Assembly (NCBI GenBank): GCA_021613535.1
Contig: CP075494.1
Location: 1,674,001-1,738,000, forward strand
Reading direction: 5' to 3'
Source of the DNA: Adineta vaga
Taxonomy: Eukaryota; Rotifera
DNA: 64,000 nucleotides
Shown in pieces: positions 32,766 through 43,034 of this stretch. A model generated the notes under the pieces. That model saw nothing but the letters and a program-made list of their open reading frames with translations, was not told the origin of the DNA and searched no databases. The translations under genes were made by a program, and so were the position numbers. Position 1 is the stretch's first letter; every line of letters begins with the position of its first letter.

Positions 32766-33173
32766 TAAATGATATTTTATGTAGTAAGAAAAAGTAAAAT
32801 ACATTCGATCAGTTGATTAACCAATTACAGAACATGATTTCGATTCCGGGACATGAAGTGGATTATAATAAACATAATAAAGTTTCGAGGTAAACATGAA
32901 AGAAATCAATTAGTCGCACAAGCAACAAAGACGAATCAATGAATATTTTGAAAAAACTAATTTCGAATTTCATTCCAAGATTTAAAGTATTAAAAATAAT
33001 ATGCAATTCTATATTTTCAATATTAATATTAAGAATTTCAAAGTTCAGTTCAAGCTCCGAATTACTCACTTTTCAAACAGTTCAGTTCATTTGAGTCGGT
33101 TCGTGAGCCTGCGCTTATATACCTCTAATTGATACTATGAATTATAAAATGAAATTTTCTTAATATTTATTTC

Positions 33174-33244
33174 GAGAGGGTGGATGTGATTGTGAGTGAG
33201 AGATTAAAAAGCTAAACGGTACCACCATTCACATTCTCACCCAA
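33174..33244. repeat. Diverged telomere-type hairpin element
   Basis: G-arm GAGAGGGTGGATGTGATTGTGA (first 20 at 33174-33193), loop with GATTAAAAAGC, C-arm CACCATTCACATTCTCACCC (33222-33241). Many point changes from the consensus, so an old copy. Confidence 0.5.
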
Positions 33245-33752
33245 AATATTCTTCTGTAAACTTTTCTTCCATAAAAAGGTTACAGATATCTATTTTATAA
33301 AAAAAAATTAGGAACGTGATTGAAGATAAATCATGACAAAAATTATATTTAATAAAAGTCGAGTAAATATTACAAATTAATAGATAGTTTATTATTGATG
33401 AAGAAAATTGATACTTTGTTTTGACATAAAACATGCTCTATGATTCATCGAAGTTTTTACGAATTATGATCTTCATAAACGAAAAATATGAATTATTTTT
33501 GCGAACTTAATTAAATTCTATTCAATCGCTGTTTAAACTAATTAAATTTCTAGACTTTAAATTCAAGAGGAAAAGCTCTTCGGAAAATATGTTTTCTTTT
33601 TCTCCTACATGATGCCTAGAATAAATAGCGAGAAGAAAGAAAAAGACAACTATAAATTCAGAGGAAATCAACGATCAATGTCACTTTTTTTACCAAACAA
33701 AAATGTTATGATCAATTACTTTTATCATTAATACCAAACATTTGGATCATCG

Positions 33753-33828
33753 ATGAATATCTTTCGAAATATGAGAAATTTCTATATATTCGTCAGTATT
33801 CTTCTGATTCTGTTTAATTCAACATCAG
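33753..33828 (+). pseudogene. Orphan signal-peptide exon
   Basis: ATG at 33753 starts a 25-residue signal peptide (FYIFVSILLILFNSTS at its end) and stops in phase 1 at a good donor (TCAG|GTAAAT), exactly as in the signal exons at 1830-1893 and 28894-28957. No partner exon was found downstream on the plus strand before the minus-strand gene at 34289. Either a gene remnant or the first exon of a gene I could not assemble. Confidence 0.35.
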
Positions 33829-34288
33829 GTAAATAGTCTTATTTAGATAGATTTTGTATTTGATATTTGCGCAACGAACGAGTCCTATTACTATAACCAT
33901 CTATTCTATGATGCTCTATTTTACAATATGTTCACGCCATGATATGCCTCAATACGAATATTGATTCTAAAAATGTATGATATTTGCGTCTATGTTTAAC
34001 ATTCAAAAAGATGAACAGCATTCTATAAAATGAAGATCAACACTTGTACTAGAGAACGTCTTCAAATTTTATTCTAAGGTTCTATAGAAATGGTGAACTC
34101 TTTTCTAATAGTAGAGAAAAACAAGTTCTGAAGATCCAAAGTTATATGTCAACCATTTTGATGCAATCTTTTATTTTTCGTTTGAAAACATTTATCTTTA
34201 TATCAATTTCAATCTTAATTTATTGTTCCAACAAGAAAAGACAGAACACAAAAATTCATTCGAATGTTACTAACTGTTTTCCCGTTCA

Positions 34289-34696
34289 TCAGCAAAACTT
34301 ATGTAAACGGGTTAAATTGCCACCATGTGTGAAAGGACCGGTAAGTGAACAACGGAAAGTGGAAATGGATCTGTCGTTGGTGAATACTAGATCACAGTAA
34401 GTATTAACACATTTTCCATATGTGATAACTTCACGAAATCTGTTAACACCACTTAGTGTCCAGTAACCACCACAGAAATTTGGTTCACCACCGACAAGTC
34501 CATAATTGATTTTCCACGTGAAAGTGCTTGAATCAGCAAGAAAGTAAACATTATAACGTAACCCCTCCGTATTATAGCCTGTTCCTGTCCATATTCCATC
34601 ATTTGCTGGTGACATGGCTGATGCATAAAAATACATGCTCATCATGATCGTAGATAGAAGAAGCGACTTGAAAAACATGTTTATTAGTGTTTCCAA
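34289..34696 (-). CDS. Small secreted protein, unrecognised family
   Basis: Single exon, at most 135 residues; the Met at residue 7 or 8 gives a cleaner signal peptide (MFFKSLLLSTIMMSMYFYASA). The mature part has about ten short beta-like stretches: 'GIWTGTGYNTEGLRYNVYFL', 'STFTWKINYGL', 'GGYWTLSGV', and Cys at 'NFCGGY', 'GKCVNTYCD', 'FRCSLTG' and the end 'LHKFC'. This suggests a compact disulfide-bonded beta barrel (calycin-like is possible, not shown). An opposing frame is a shadow. Function unknown. Confidence 0.55.
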   Translation of the reverse strand: METLINMFFKSLLLSTIMMSMYFYASAMSPANDGIWTGTGYNTEGLRYNVYFLADSSTFTWKINYGLVGGEPNFCGGYWTLSGVNRFREVITYGKCVNTYCDLVFTNDRSISTFRCSLTGPFTHGGNLTRLHKFC

Positions 34697-35042
34697 ATAC
34701 TAAGTTGCGAAGACGATGATAGTAAGGAAATATACAGATATTACACGTATTTATAGCTGTATAACTTCAATTATTTATTTTTGGATTGCTAAATAAATCT
34801 GCAAATCCCTGCCTTCTCTTTTCTTCATGCTTAAGAAAGTAATTATACTTTTTTTGATAGATAAATCCGTTTTTCACGGAATATTTACGTATTGAAAAGG
34901 AAATATGAAACCAATGTTCCCTCTACTAAAAGAAGGGTATACGCAGAATGAGTTACTTACGTTCGTTTGTTCGTCCGTTCGCTCGCTCAAATTCACATTT
35001 CTTTTTCTATCTATCTTCTATATATAAAGAAGAAAGTTTATT

Positions 35043-35092
35043 TGAGCGTGGGTGCAGGTGTCTCTTTATATAAAAGAAACCCACACCCTACT
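35043..35092. repeat. Telomere-type hairpin abutting a pseudogene stop codon
   Basis: G-arm GAGCGTGGGTGCAGGTGTCT, loop CTTTATATAAAAG, C-arm AAACCCACACCCTACTTTAA. The right end touches the stop codon of the receptor pseudogene that ends at 35093. A TATATATAAAGAAG tract precedes it, as also at 56450 near another copy. Confidence 0.65.
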
Positions 35093-36651
35093 TTAAGTTG
35101 AATTTGCATAGAATTTAAATGAATAGAGTAATCCAATCTCAGGAAGAGGTCCAATTAGATCGCGTTTGTCACGAGTTTTGATCGTTTTTATCAATGCAAC
35201 TAATGCCAATGGTTGAATGAGAATTTGATAACGAATAGTTGGATAATTACCAGTTAATTGAAGTGATTGTATAAGAAATGGTGATTCGTTTGGTTCTTGA
35301 CGATTTAAAATAATAATAGGTCGATCAGGTTTACAATTAGTTGTGTTACAAATACACATATGTCTATAAATTGGAAGATCAGAACGTGGATTACATGTTT
35401 GATTTGATTTACACACATGACTTGTAGACATTTAAGATTCTTTACGAAACAATGATGTTGCATATAACCATGTGGACGAACGCAAACATTTTCAGCTCTT
35501 GTGAGAGAATTTGATAAACAGCGAATCTGATTCATTTGCATGTCACAAAATTCGCCCTTCTATGGACGCGAACTACTGGCAGAAAATCGAATGGGCTAAT
35601 TAAATACTCCCAAAAGTGATGATCCAAAATTTGACTATCATTTAATAAAAGTATAAATAGAACGTTGAAAACAATTGGAATATCATCATGATGCCATCGA
35701 TGGAAACGAATCCAAATGATAACTCGTCGAGTATCGTATTGACAACAACGGTCATAAAAACTGAGAGGACAAAAAAATAAGAGATTTGATTTATGACTTT
35801 CTTCCAGATAAAATCCTCTATTACAATACATATACAAAGATGATGATTCAACTAATCGATCTTTAATTCGATGATTTGTAGAGCGTGCTACAATTATATG
35901 TTTTATTTGTGATTGAGATTGATCATAACATTTTAGGTCACTTTTACATCTCATGCTTACACATTTGTTTTCATTCGCACAGGGAAAAGTTTCAGGTAAA
36001 CACATACCAATATTCCAATAACAGATTAATTCGTCTGTTTCATCCATACAATCCTTTATTCCGTTGCAAATAGCCAAATAATGAATACATTTCGTTCCAT
36101 TATCACATAAAAAATGATCACCAATCATTCTATGATCAACGGGACATGATAAAACATTACGTCCATCATGCGCACCAATACAATCGATCTGACCATCACC
36201 TACTTGATTTTTCATATATTGTTTATTGATACAAAAGTATTCGAATATCTTGTCACATTTTGATTCACGAGCTCATAATTCTCATGGTGGTCGACAATTT
36301 ATTTCATCTTCACCATCACAAATATATTCATGTTCAATACATTGTCCTGTTCGATTACATTTAATTAAACCTTCATGACAAATCCATTTTAAACAATTCT
36401 TTTCATCATTACCATTCATTATGTCCCACATTGTATCACAATAACGATGAATGAGAATTGGTTACATATAATTTATTCAACGATTGATTTCCAAATCTCT
36501 GGTATAATAATAAATGAGATAATGGAAAAAAAGGATAAAACGTCAATTGTTGTCGTTCTTGATGAGTGAACCAAAATTTATCGGAAATATTTATTTGAAC
36601 ACCATTGATCCAAAGTTGTTTCACTGCGGATGTTGGTAACAGAAAGACCAA
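35093..36651 (-). pseudogene. LDLa-EGF receptor fragment with several stops
   Basis: Minus-strand remains of the same receptor family as 4208-8848. From right to left: a hydrophobic N-terminal-like piece (36436-36651), an LDLa module (CIEHEYICDGEDEINC) followed by two in-frame TGA codons (36282-36284 and 36273-36275), then a frame with 'HFLCDNGTKCIHYLAICNGI' and 'CANENKCVSMRC' modules ending at 35532, and, in another frame, the extracellular stretch ending at 35093 (CNTTNCKPDRPIIILNRQ). Frame changes and stops make it clearly dead. The 7TM part is missing; the hairpin element at 35043 marks the breakpoint. Confidence 0.75.
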
Positions 36652-37148
36652 TCCTCACACATCCTGAACGTAAGAATGTAAATTAGTATCGAATTGTCAT
36701 TTGATAGTTGTTTTTATTATTCATTGTATTCCTTCATTTCCTATGGATACATCTTCAACATTTAGATTAAAAATGATGTTTTTTTCCAATATGATGTTTA
36801 CTTTCGAACTGCAAATTATTTCTAAAAAAGAATATTTAACTTAAGTAACTGTTTCCTTATTTTACCAGGAAGAAAAAAAATTCAATTAAAATTCTGTTTG
36901 AACAGATTTTATTATATTCTAATAGAAGAATTCTTTATATCTATTCTTTGATTGAGTTCAACAAAAATTCTCGTTTGTTACAATTAAAAAATGATAGAAA
37001 ATAAAATATTTCATAAAACAGTGTATATTCTCTTTTTGATATTCTAGTTTATTATTATATTATTTACATCAACTATATTATTTATCATTGTCGATCAATT
37101 GTCAATCTTCATACATGTTATTCATATTTTTCATTATTTTTCTCTGCA

Positions 37149-37838
37149 GTGACATTTCTAATTCAAACACCTCCAACTATTCTCCAAATTTATTTCAATG
37201 TCCGACAACCAACTTCACTATATTGTCAAATAAGTGTTTGTTTAGGAACATTCGGTACTGGCGTATTGGCATATTCATCTATAGCTCAAGCAATATCTCG
37301 ATTTTCCATTACAGCTCACTATAAACATAAGTATCTTTTAACATTTCGTACAAATTGGATCATGATTAATCTCAGTTGGTTAATCAGTGCTAGCATTGTA
37401 GTTGGAATGTTTATGTCACTTTATGCTTATCAATATGATCCTGAATCTCATTTTCGTATTATAATAACACATAATTTTCCAACATCAATTTTCATTAGTA
37501 ATCTCTTTGTATTTATATCTGTATTAATTTTAATAATTCTCTATGGAATTATTCTTCGTTATACAATTTATCAAACTCGTATTAATCCAAATAGTGAAAG
37601 TACAGTACAAGCTCGCAGAAATAAACGAGTTTTTCAAAATATTATTTTTACTTTTTCTGTTTATGGTATTGATGGGATTTAATATATTACTTGTGTTGTT
37701 ATGAATCGTATAAGTAAAGCAGCATGGCCATTGTATTCAATTCAAGTTATATCACTTTCATTTACTGGAACATTTCATTCGATATTTCTATTCATTATCA
37801 ATAAACAAGTTAAGGAACTTCTTTTTGCTATAAATTAA
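37149..37838 (+). pseudogene. Class A GPCR fragment with in-frame TAA
   Basis: The frame opens after a strong acceptor (TTTTTCTCTGCAG, 37150) and gives TM2, an extracellular Cys before TM3, 'QAISRFSIT' in the DRY position, TM4, TM5 and TM6. An in-frame TAA at 37680-37682 falls at the start of TM6; the frame continues to 37838 with 'PLYSIQVISLSFTGTFHSIF' (TM7) and a 'NKQVKELL' tail. No exon for TM1 was found upstream. The receptor is therefore 5'-truncated and has a nonsense codon. It is unrelated in detail to the neighbouring LDLa pseudogene on the other strand. Confidence 0.7.
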
Positions 37839-38625
37839 CTAAACGATCAATGACGAGAACAGGAACAATAACAATAAAATTACGAAAAAGAAATCAAATC
37901 ATACCACATACGATATTTAATAAGAATTCAACTGATTACTTAATCGAACAAAATTAGATCTTAGTGTATTATTGAGATTTTTCAGGCTGAAAAGCGGGTT
38001 GATGGTCGAAGATTTGATAAAGGTTTGGGTAAAACTTGAGGAGTGCCACTCACGACAAGTCGCTCAGCTCTATGTTTAATAAAAATTTAACTTCGTCGTG
38101 ACTATAGTTAAGAATATTTGAGAATGATTGATGTTAGTTAAATCTAGTCATCATAATGTAGCATTCAGCTTATACACTTCTAATTGCGATATGTCTGTGA
38201 TCGTAAAAATAATGAAACAGGCTCATCATACTATAAAAGCTTGACTTTTTCATTTACTTGAAAGAATTTTATTCAGCACTATAACATGTTAATAGTATGC
38301 TCTGTTTATTACCTACCTTGTTTAAAATTATTTCCCATCGTGTAGAATTGAATCACAAGATGTCATGATATTTTATTTTGTTAGATACTCATCTGATTGA
38401 TCTTTCCGCTAAAAAAAGAAAAGTGGTAGATCGAACACTTGCTCAGGGTAAAAGTTCATTTTCTATTTCCACATTAATTCAAATTAACGTCATTATGTGT
38501 GCGAACGCAAAAGTACATTGTAGAAAGTATCTTTTCGTTCGTGATGAGAGAAACTTTTAATTTATTGTTGATCAAATAGAGAAATGAATAAAACTGTGTC
38601 AAATATCTACGAGATATATTTATGT

Positions 38626-40200
38626 TCAGGGATAATAAATTTCGCAGCTGTTTAATGTGACACTACTCGCGTCACCGCCACAGATAAGAACTTGGCCTGA
38701 ATTGCCGAGTAATGTAGCTGTGTGATAACCACGAGCTACGGACTGATTGGCTGCCCAACGGAAAGTAAATGTTGTTGGGTCAAAAAGTTCCGGTGTTTTC
38801 GATTCAGGATCATTGCCAACAAGTAGAACTTGTCCATTATTAAGAAGAGTCGCTGTATGAGCGGTTCTTGATTGTAGCATTGTGCCATTTCGCACAAATT
38901 TAAGAGTTGTTATATTGAACAAATCATACGTATTCAAACTATTGCTTGTAGTAGAAGATCCACCAGCAAAAAGAATTGACTGAATTGAGGCGATATACGT
39001 AGCAGTATGATAATAGCGTATACTTGACATACGTGCAGTTAAATTCATAAATGTATTTGAGCTGCTATTGTACATTTCCAAGGTATCAAGAATGGTAGGT
39101 CTTACCGGTGAACCGCCAGCAATAATAACATTACCATTAGGAAGGAGAGTTACCGTATGATAATATCGAGCAAATGACATTCTTGTTAAATTGAAAGTTT
39201 TTATTTCATTGTTATATACATCAAGCGTGGGCAAGTAAGTGGTTCCAGTGTCGATGGCAATTCCACCAGAAAGGAGTACATTCATGGTTGCATTCACCTC
39301 AATAGTCGTTGAGCTAAAATAGAAGCGTGGTGCACTTATGCTTACAGTTCTATTAATGATTTCCGTTACAGGATCGTAAAAATCAGCAGTAGTATTACCA
39401 GCGATTAAAATAATATGTGTTTCAAGACGATCAGCTGAATGGCCCAGTCTTCGCTGTGTCATATCTATTGTCTTTCTGAACGATCTGTTTGAGGAAACAA
39501 ATATTTCCATTGATATGAGTCCGTTACCACCCGTAATTAACACATTGTTTGTTTCTGGTATATATGTACTTGTGTGATATATTCTTGCCACTGTCATATT
39601 TTGTGTTCGAACCCATACATTTGACAGCAGTTTTTGAGTAGTCACACTTTCGGTGCTATATGTATCTGAAATAGACAATTAGTGAAAAAAAATTTGGATT
39701 ATATTTGAGATCGTGTTTCCAGAGAGGAACATAGACTCAAAATCAGTTATTAACATCTTGAGGATGAGGGTGAGAATGTTTATAAACTAATTCTCTCACA
39801 CCCACACCCACATCCTCAGAAACTTACTCGTGGATGCGGCACTAGTTATTGCTGTCGTTGCGCTTACGATCATCGATGTCATCTGTATTGTTGTTGGCAG
39901 TACCGGAGGCAATTGAAATAAATAAACAGAAACATTGTTATTTGTACGAAAAGTATAATTTGTAGAAAAGTTTGTATAAAAGAAGCACGATCGTGTGTCT
40001 TCTATACAATTGATGATATTATAACTCTTATTTGATCCATGTATGTAACATAAACATTCGTTACAATTGTTCGAGAATTGAAATATCAACGAAACATTAT
40101 TGCTTATTGCCTGTGGTATATAGATAGCTTGGGAAATTTTTCCAATTCTTACAGCTGATACTGTACATAAACTCATCAGAATCAGTGACCATCGAAGCAT
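38626..40200 (-). CDS. Secreted Kelch-repeat protein
   Basis: Two exons, 39828-40200 and 38626-39665, with a 162-bp intron (GTAAGT..TTTCAG) that contains a telomere-type hairpin; 470 residues. Exon 1: signal peptide (MLRWSLILMSLCTVSA), an N-glycosylated Cys-bearing domain and a Thr/Ser/Ala linker (TAITSAAST). Exon 2: five to six Kelch-like blades with the pattern 'ARYYHTVTLLPNGNVIIAGG', 'RTAHTATLLNNGQVLLVG', 'RGYHTATLLGNSGQVLICGG'. The H-T-A-T-LL-x-G-x-VL-x-GG form is the bacterial/bdelloid secreted Kelch type, not the BTB-Kelch ligase adaptor type. Likely extracellular binding protein; ligand unknown. Intact. Confidence 0.8.
39755..39821. repeat. Telomere-type hairpin inside an intron, next to the donor
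   Basis: Left end ATCTTGAGGATGAGGGTGAG (39755-39774), loop TTTATAAACTAATT, right arm CTCACACCCACACCCACATC (39793-39812) then CTCAG. The right end is 6 nt from the splice donor of the Kelch gene (minus strand), so the element forms the first part of the intron. Confidence 0.7.
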
Positions 40201-41439
40201 TATGCAATTAGTAAATGAGAGTAATATCTGAAATATATTTGGATACTAGATAATGAGGAAGAGATTTTCGTTTAAAGAAATATACGCTCATGAACTATAA
40301 AAGTTTTATATAAATTTAATCGAATAGAATTCATTTTATCATCATAAATAATTCTATTTACTATTCTTTTGTTATTGAAATTAATCTGAATGTATAAATA
40401 AAAAAGAATATTTACAGAATTCAACTTACTATTGAGTTAGTCAGAGAAATATTCAATTAATGATTCAACTTTCCGTTTGCCCTACTAATATATTCTTTCT
40501 TTTTTTGCTCAGCGTGCAATTATTTCTCAGCCTTTCACTCTCTTTCTCTATTCAAAACAAATGTAATTAAGTTGTCGAACATTCAACAGTATCTGTGCGA
40601 GAAGCGCACCCATTAAAATGATTAGAAATAACAAATATCGCCTTACTTTTCCGCTACTTTTTATAAAGGTTATAGATATTTGACATTTATTTCGATCCTT
40701 ATTCGTTTGACTAGATATTACGTAATTGAAAAACAAGCAATCTACCGAATAAATCTTCTTTCAATTACATAAATAACTGAAAAAGTTATTTGTAATTCTT
40801 CTCTCATGTCAACGTGACTTGTAGGGTCGTTCAATTTTTTCATCACCTTCTGTTTACAGTATCTGATTAAGCTTGTTTTTGTGCAAGATAGTTAATTAGA
40901 TTGAAATGAATGATAACTGAAAAAAAAGAATATATTCTGTCTTACAAAACGCTACATTTCGATATTCTTTGGAGAATTATTTCTATGTTTACTACAGATA
41001 AAAATCTTGAGGGAATTGAGAAAGATGAGCAGTTCCTCATTCTATTTACAATGCAAGCAAAGCAACATACTTACTTTGCGAAGAGTACAAAATGTATTTA
41101 TTCATTTTGTTGTTAACGATGAAAATAATAAGTGGAGAATACTTTACTTTCGAGCTAGAAAAATAAATAAAAGCTTTTTTCATTATTTATCATTCCATCT
41201 GTACGCAAAAGTGTTCAACACTTTCGCCTAAATATCTATGAACAATTACGATTCGATATCTCGAGTGGAATATTAAAGAAAGATTAATATTGTAATGAAC
41301 AGGAGCATATACATGGTCACGTTTTAGCAATGTATGTTGTATAAGAATATTCCCTCGACTGAAGGGTGAGGGTGATACGAAAAAAACTAAAAAGGTTTGT
41401 TTGTGGCAAGTCAAAGGTTGAAAAAACATTGATCTTCGA

Positions 41440-41489
41440 AAGGGTGTGAGTGAAGAGGATATATCCACCCACACCCACACCCTCATCGA
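41440..41489. repeat. Telomere-type hairpin element
   Basis: Arm AAAGGGTGTGAGTGAAGAGG, loop ATATATCC, arm ACCCACACCCACACCCTCAT (41467-41486). The loop (GAAGAGGATATATCC) resembles those at 42901 and 60456. A second G-rich piece (GAAGGGTGAGGGTGAT, 41361) lies upstream. Confidence 0.7.
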
Positions 41490-42058
41490 ATTCAAAAATT
41501 TTCAATTATCAAAAAGAAATAATTAAGCAGTTACTAAGACTTTTGTTTTAAAAATAAATCTCGATAGTCTCTTAAATGATTTTATTGAATATCAATTTTA
41601 ACTTTAACTTTCAAAATAAAATATAAATTTTACTTCTATTTCTTTATGTTGATGACGATAAACTTCTATTCCATTAAAAGTCTTCAAATGTGGATATATA
41701 TATATATTTTAATTGTTTGAATGCTTTTAGATTCTTATCTTTCGATTGTCTAAATATAAAAGAGACATAGGAGAATTGTGAATATAAAGCACAATAACTC
41801 GAATTACATTGTGTTTCTTGATAAAATCCAACAAATTCATAAAGATTAAAAATTTTATCAGTTGTAATAACATTACGAAATTCCAAAGATGGTTAAATTT
41901 CTCGTATAAAAATGGTATAGCTGTGATTTAATTTATTTCTAAGCAAATCATAAAAACTTTGAAAAGATTACCTTGTTTATAAATTAATTCTTGATTTTTA
42001 ATGATTCATTCTTTTAATTATTCGATTTGATGAACAATTTGGAATTCAATCGAAGGTT

Positions 42059-42115
42059 CTTGAGGGTGTGGGTGTGCGTGAGGGCTAAAAGAATATCCAC
42101 ACCCACACCCTCAAG
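42059..42115. repeat. Telomere-type hairpin element, well preserved
   Basis: Left arm CTTGAGGGTGTGGGTGTGCG (42059-42078), loop GGGCTAAAAGAATAT, right arm CCACACCCACACCCTCAAG (42097-42115). Both conserved CTTGAG/CTCAAG ends are present. Confidence 0.8.
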
Positions 42116-42329
42116 ACTTTATTTCGTCTGATTGACAACGGAATTTATGACTGTTGACTGTTATACTTCGAATATTCTACTTAAAAAGTATCACATAGTG
42201 CATAGTGAGGATATTGGAGTAAATAGCATTTACTATTTTGAAAATAATATCGTTTTATTCGGAAAAATGAAACCACATACTCGTTACTAAAAATTCTTTT
42301 TATTTATCGAAAGACAAACAAAAAAATAT

Positions 42330-42650
42330 TTATATACCATCAACCGTACTGTTATCGTTTTTATTTTGGCAACAATATTTTTTACGAGTTTCACCCATTG
42401 TACAAAAACCACCATTGTTCTTACATATATTTTCATCATTTTCACAAGAGATTTTTAACGCCACTCCATTTTTACATGGATTACATTGACAATAATGACA
42501 TCCGGTAACATCTGATATAGCAAAACCATATGGACAAAATATCTTACAAAGTACATGTGGACATAATCTTGGTTCTCTTATTGGTTCAATAAAGGCTAGA
42601 GTATATCCACAATAAAATAAGAATATCCATAGAAACAATAGTTTTGCCAT
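42330..42650 (-). CDS. Secreted antistasin-like Cys-rich protein
   Basis: The frame is open upstream, but the Met at 42650 gives a typical signal peptide (MAKLLFLWIFLFYCGYTLA) and is preferred; the product is 106 residues. The mature protein has 'CPHVLCKIFCPYGFAISDV' then 'GCHYCQC', the C-x4-C-x3-C-x2-GF-x3-D-x2-GC-x2-C-x-C pattern of antistasin domains, which inhibit serine proteases in leeches, cnidarians and rotifers. A second Cys cluster (CENDENICKNNGGFC..YCCQ) follows, WAP-like in spacing of its final CC. P1 residue cannot be assigned with confidence. No disruption seen. Confidence 0.7.
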   Translation of the reverse strand: MAKLLFLWIFLFYCGYTLAFIEPIREPRLCPHVLCKIFCPYGFAISDVTGCHYCQCNPCKNGVALKISCENDENICKNNGGFCTMGETRKKYCCQNKNDNSTVDGI

Positions 42651-42900
42651 ATTCGAAAGAGGTTTTTGTATTTGGACGATGATTGAAATAAAGAAAATAA
42701 ATTTTGCTTTTATACTGAGTATTTGAAGTATACATATTTTGAATAGATTATTCCGGTGAATATTCAACACTCGAAATATGGGCAATAATTATGGCATAAA
42801 ATTATAAAATAAAGAATATGTATGTGACAGATTAGCATCGAGAAACAATGATTCATATTGTGACTTCATGTGCGTATAATCTAATGGATCTTAAAGTTCA

Positions 42901-42950
42901 GAGTGTGGATGTGCGTTAAGAGTATATCCTGACTCGCACACACACACGTT
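42901..42950. repeat. Telomere-type hairpin element, diverged C-arm
   Basis: GAGTGTGGATGTGCG, loop TTAAGAGTATATCCTGAC, then CGCACACACACACGTT. The loop is almost the same as that of the perfect copy at 60456-60520 (TTAAGAGTATAGTCTG), which shows common descent of the two copies beyond the telomeric units. Confidence 0.7.
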
Positions 42951-43034
42951 AAAAGTAAATGATACTCATCAAAAGAGAAAATTCAGCAGAAAATAGACAT
43001 TTTTTTATATTCTTCATGATTAATTAAGTGAACG

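Larger units (their letters stand above)
40201..42329. other. Intergenic region with two hairpins, no clear gene
   Basis: AT-rich. A minus-strand Cys-containing frame at 41674-41886 (ETQCNSSYCALYS) may be a remnant of a secreted protein, but start, splice sites and family are not evident. Hairpins at 41440-41489 and 42059-42115. Confidence 0.35.

Noticed and set aside
41674-41886. Minus-strand frame with a Cys pair as a gene
   Set aside because: No signal peptide, no splice support and no family recognised.
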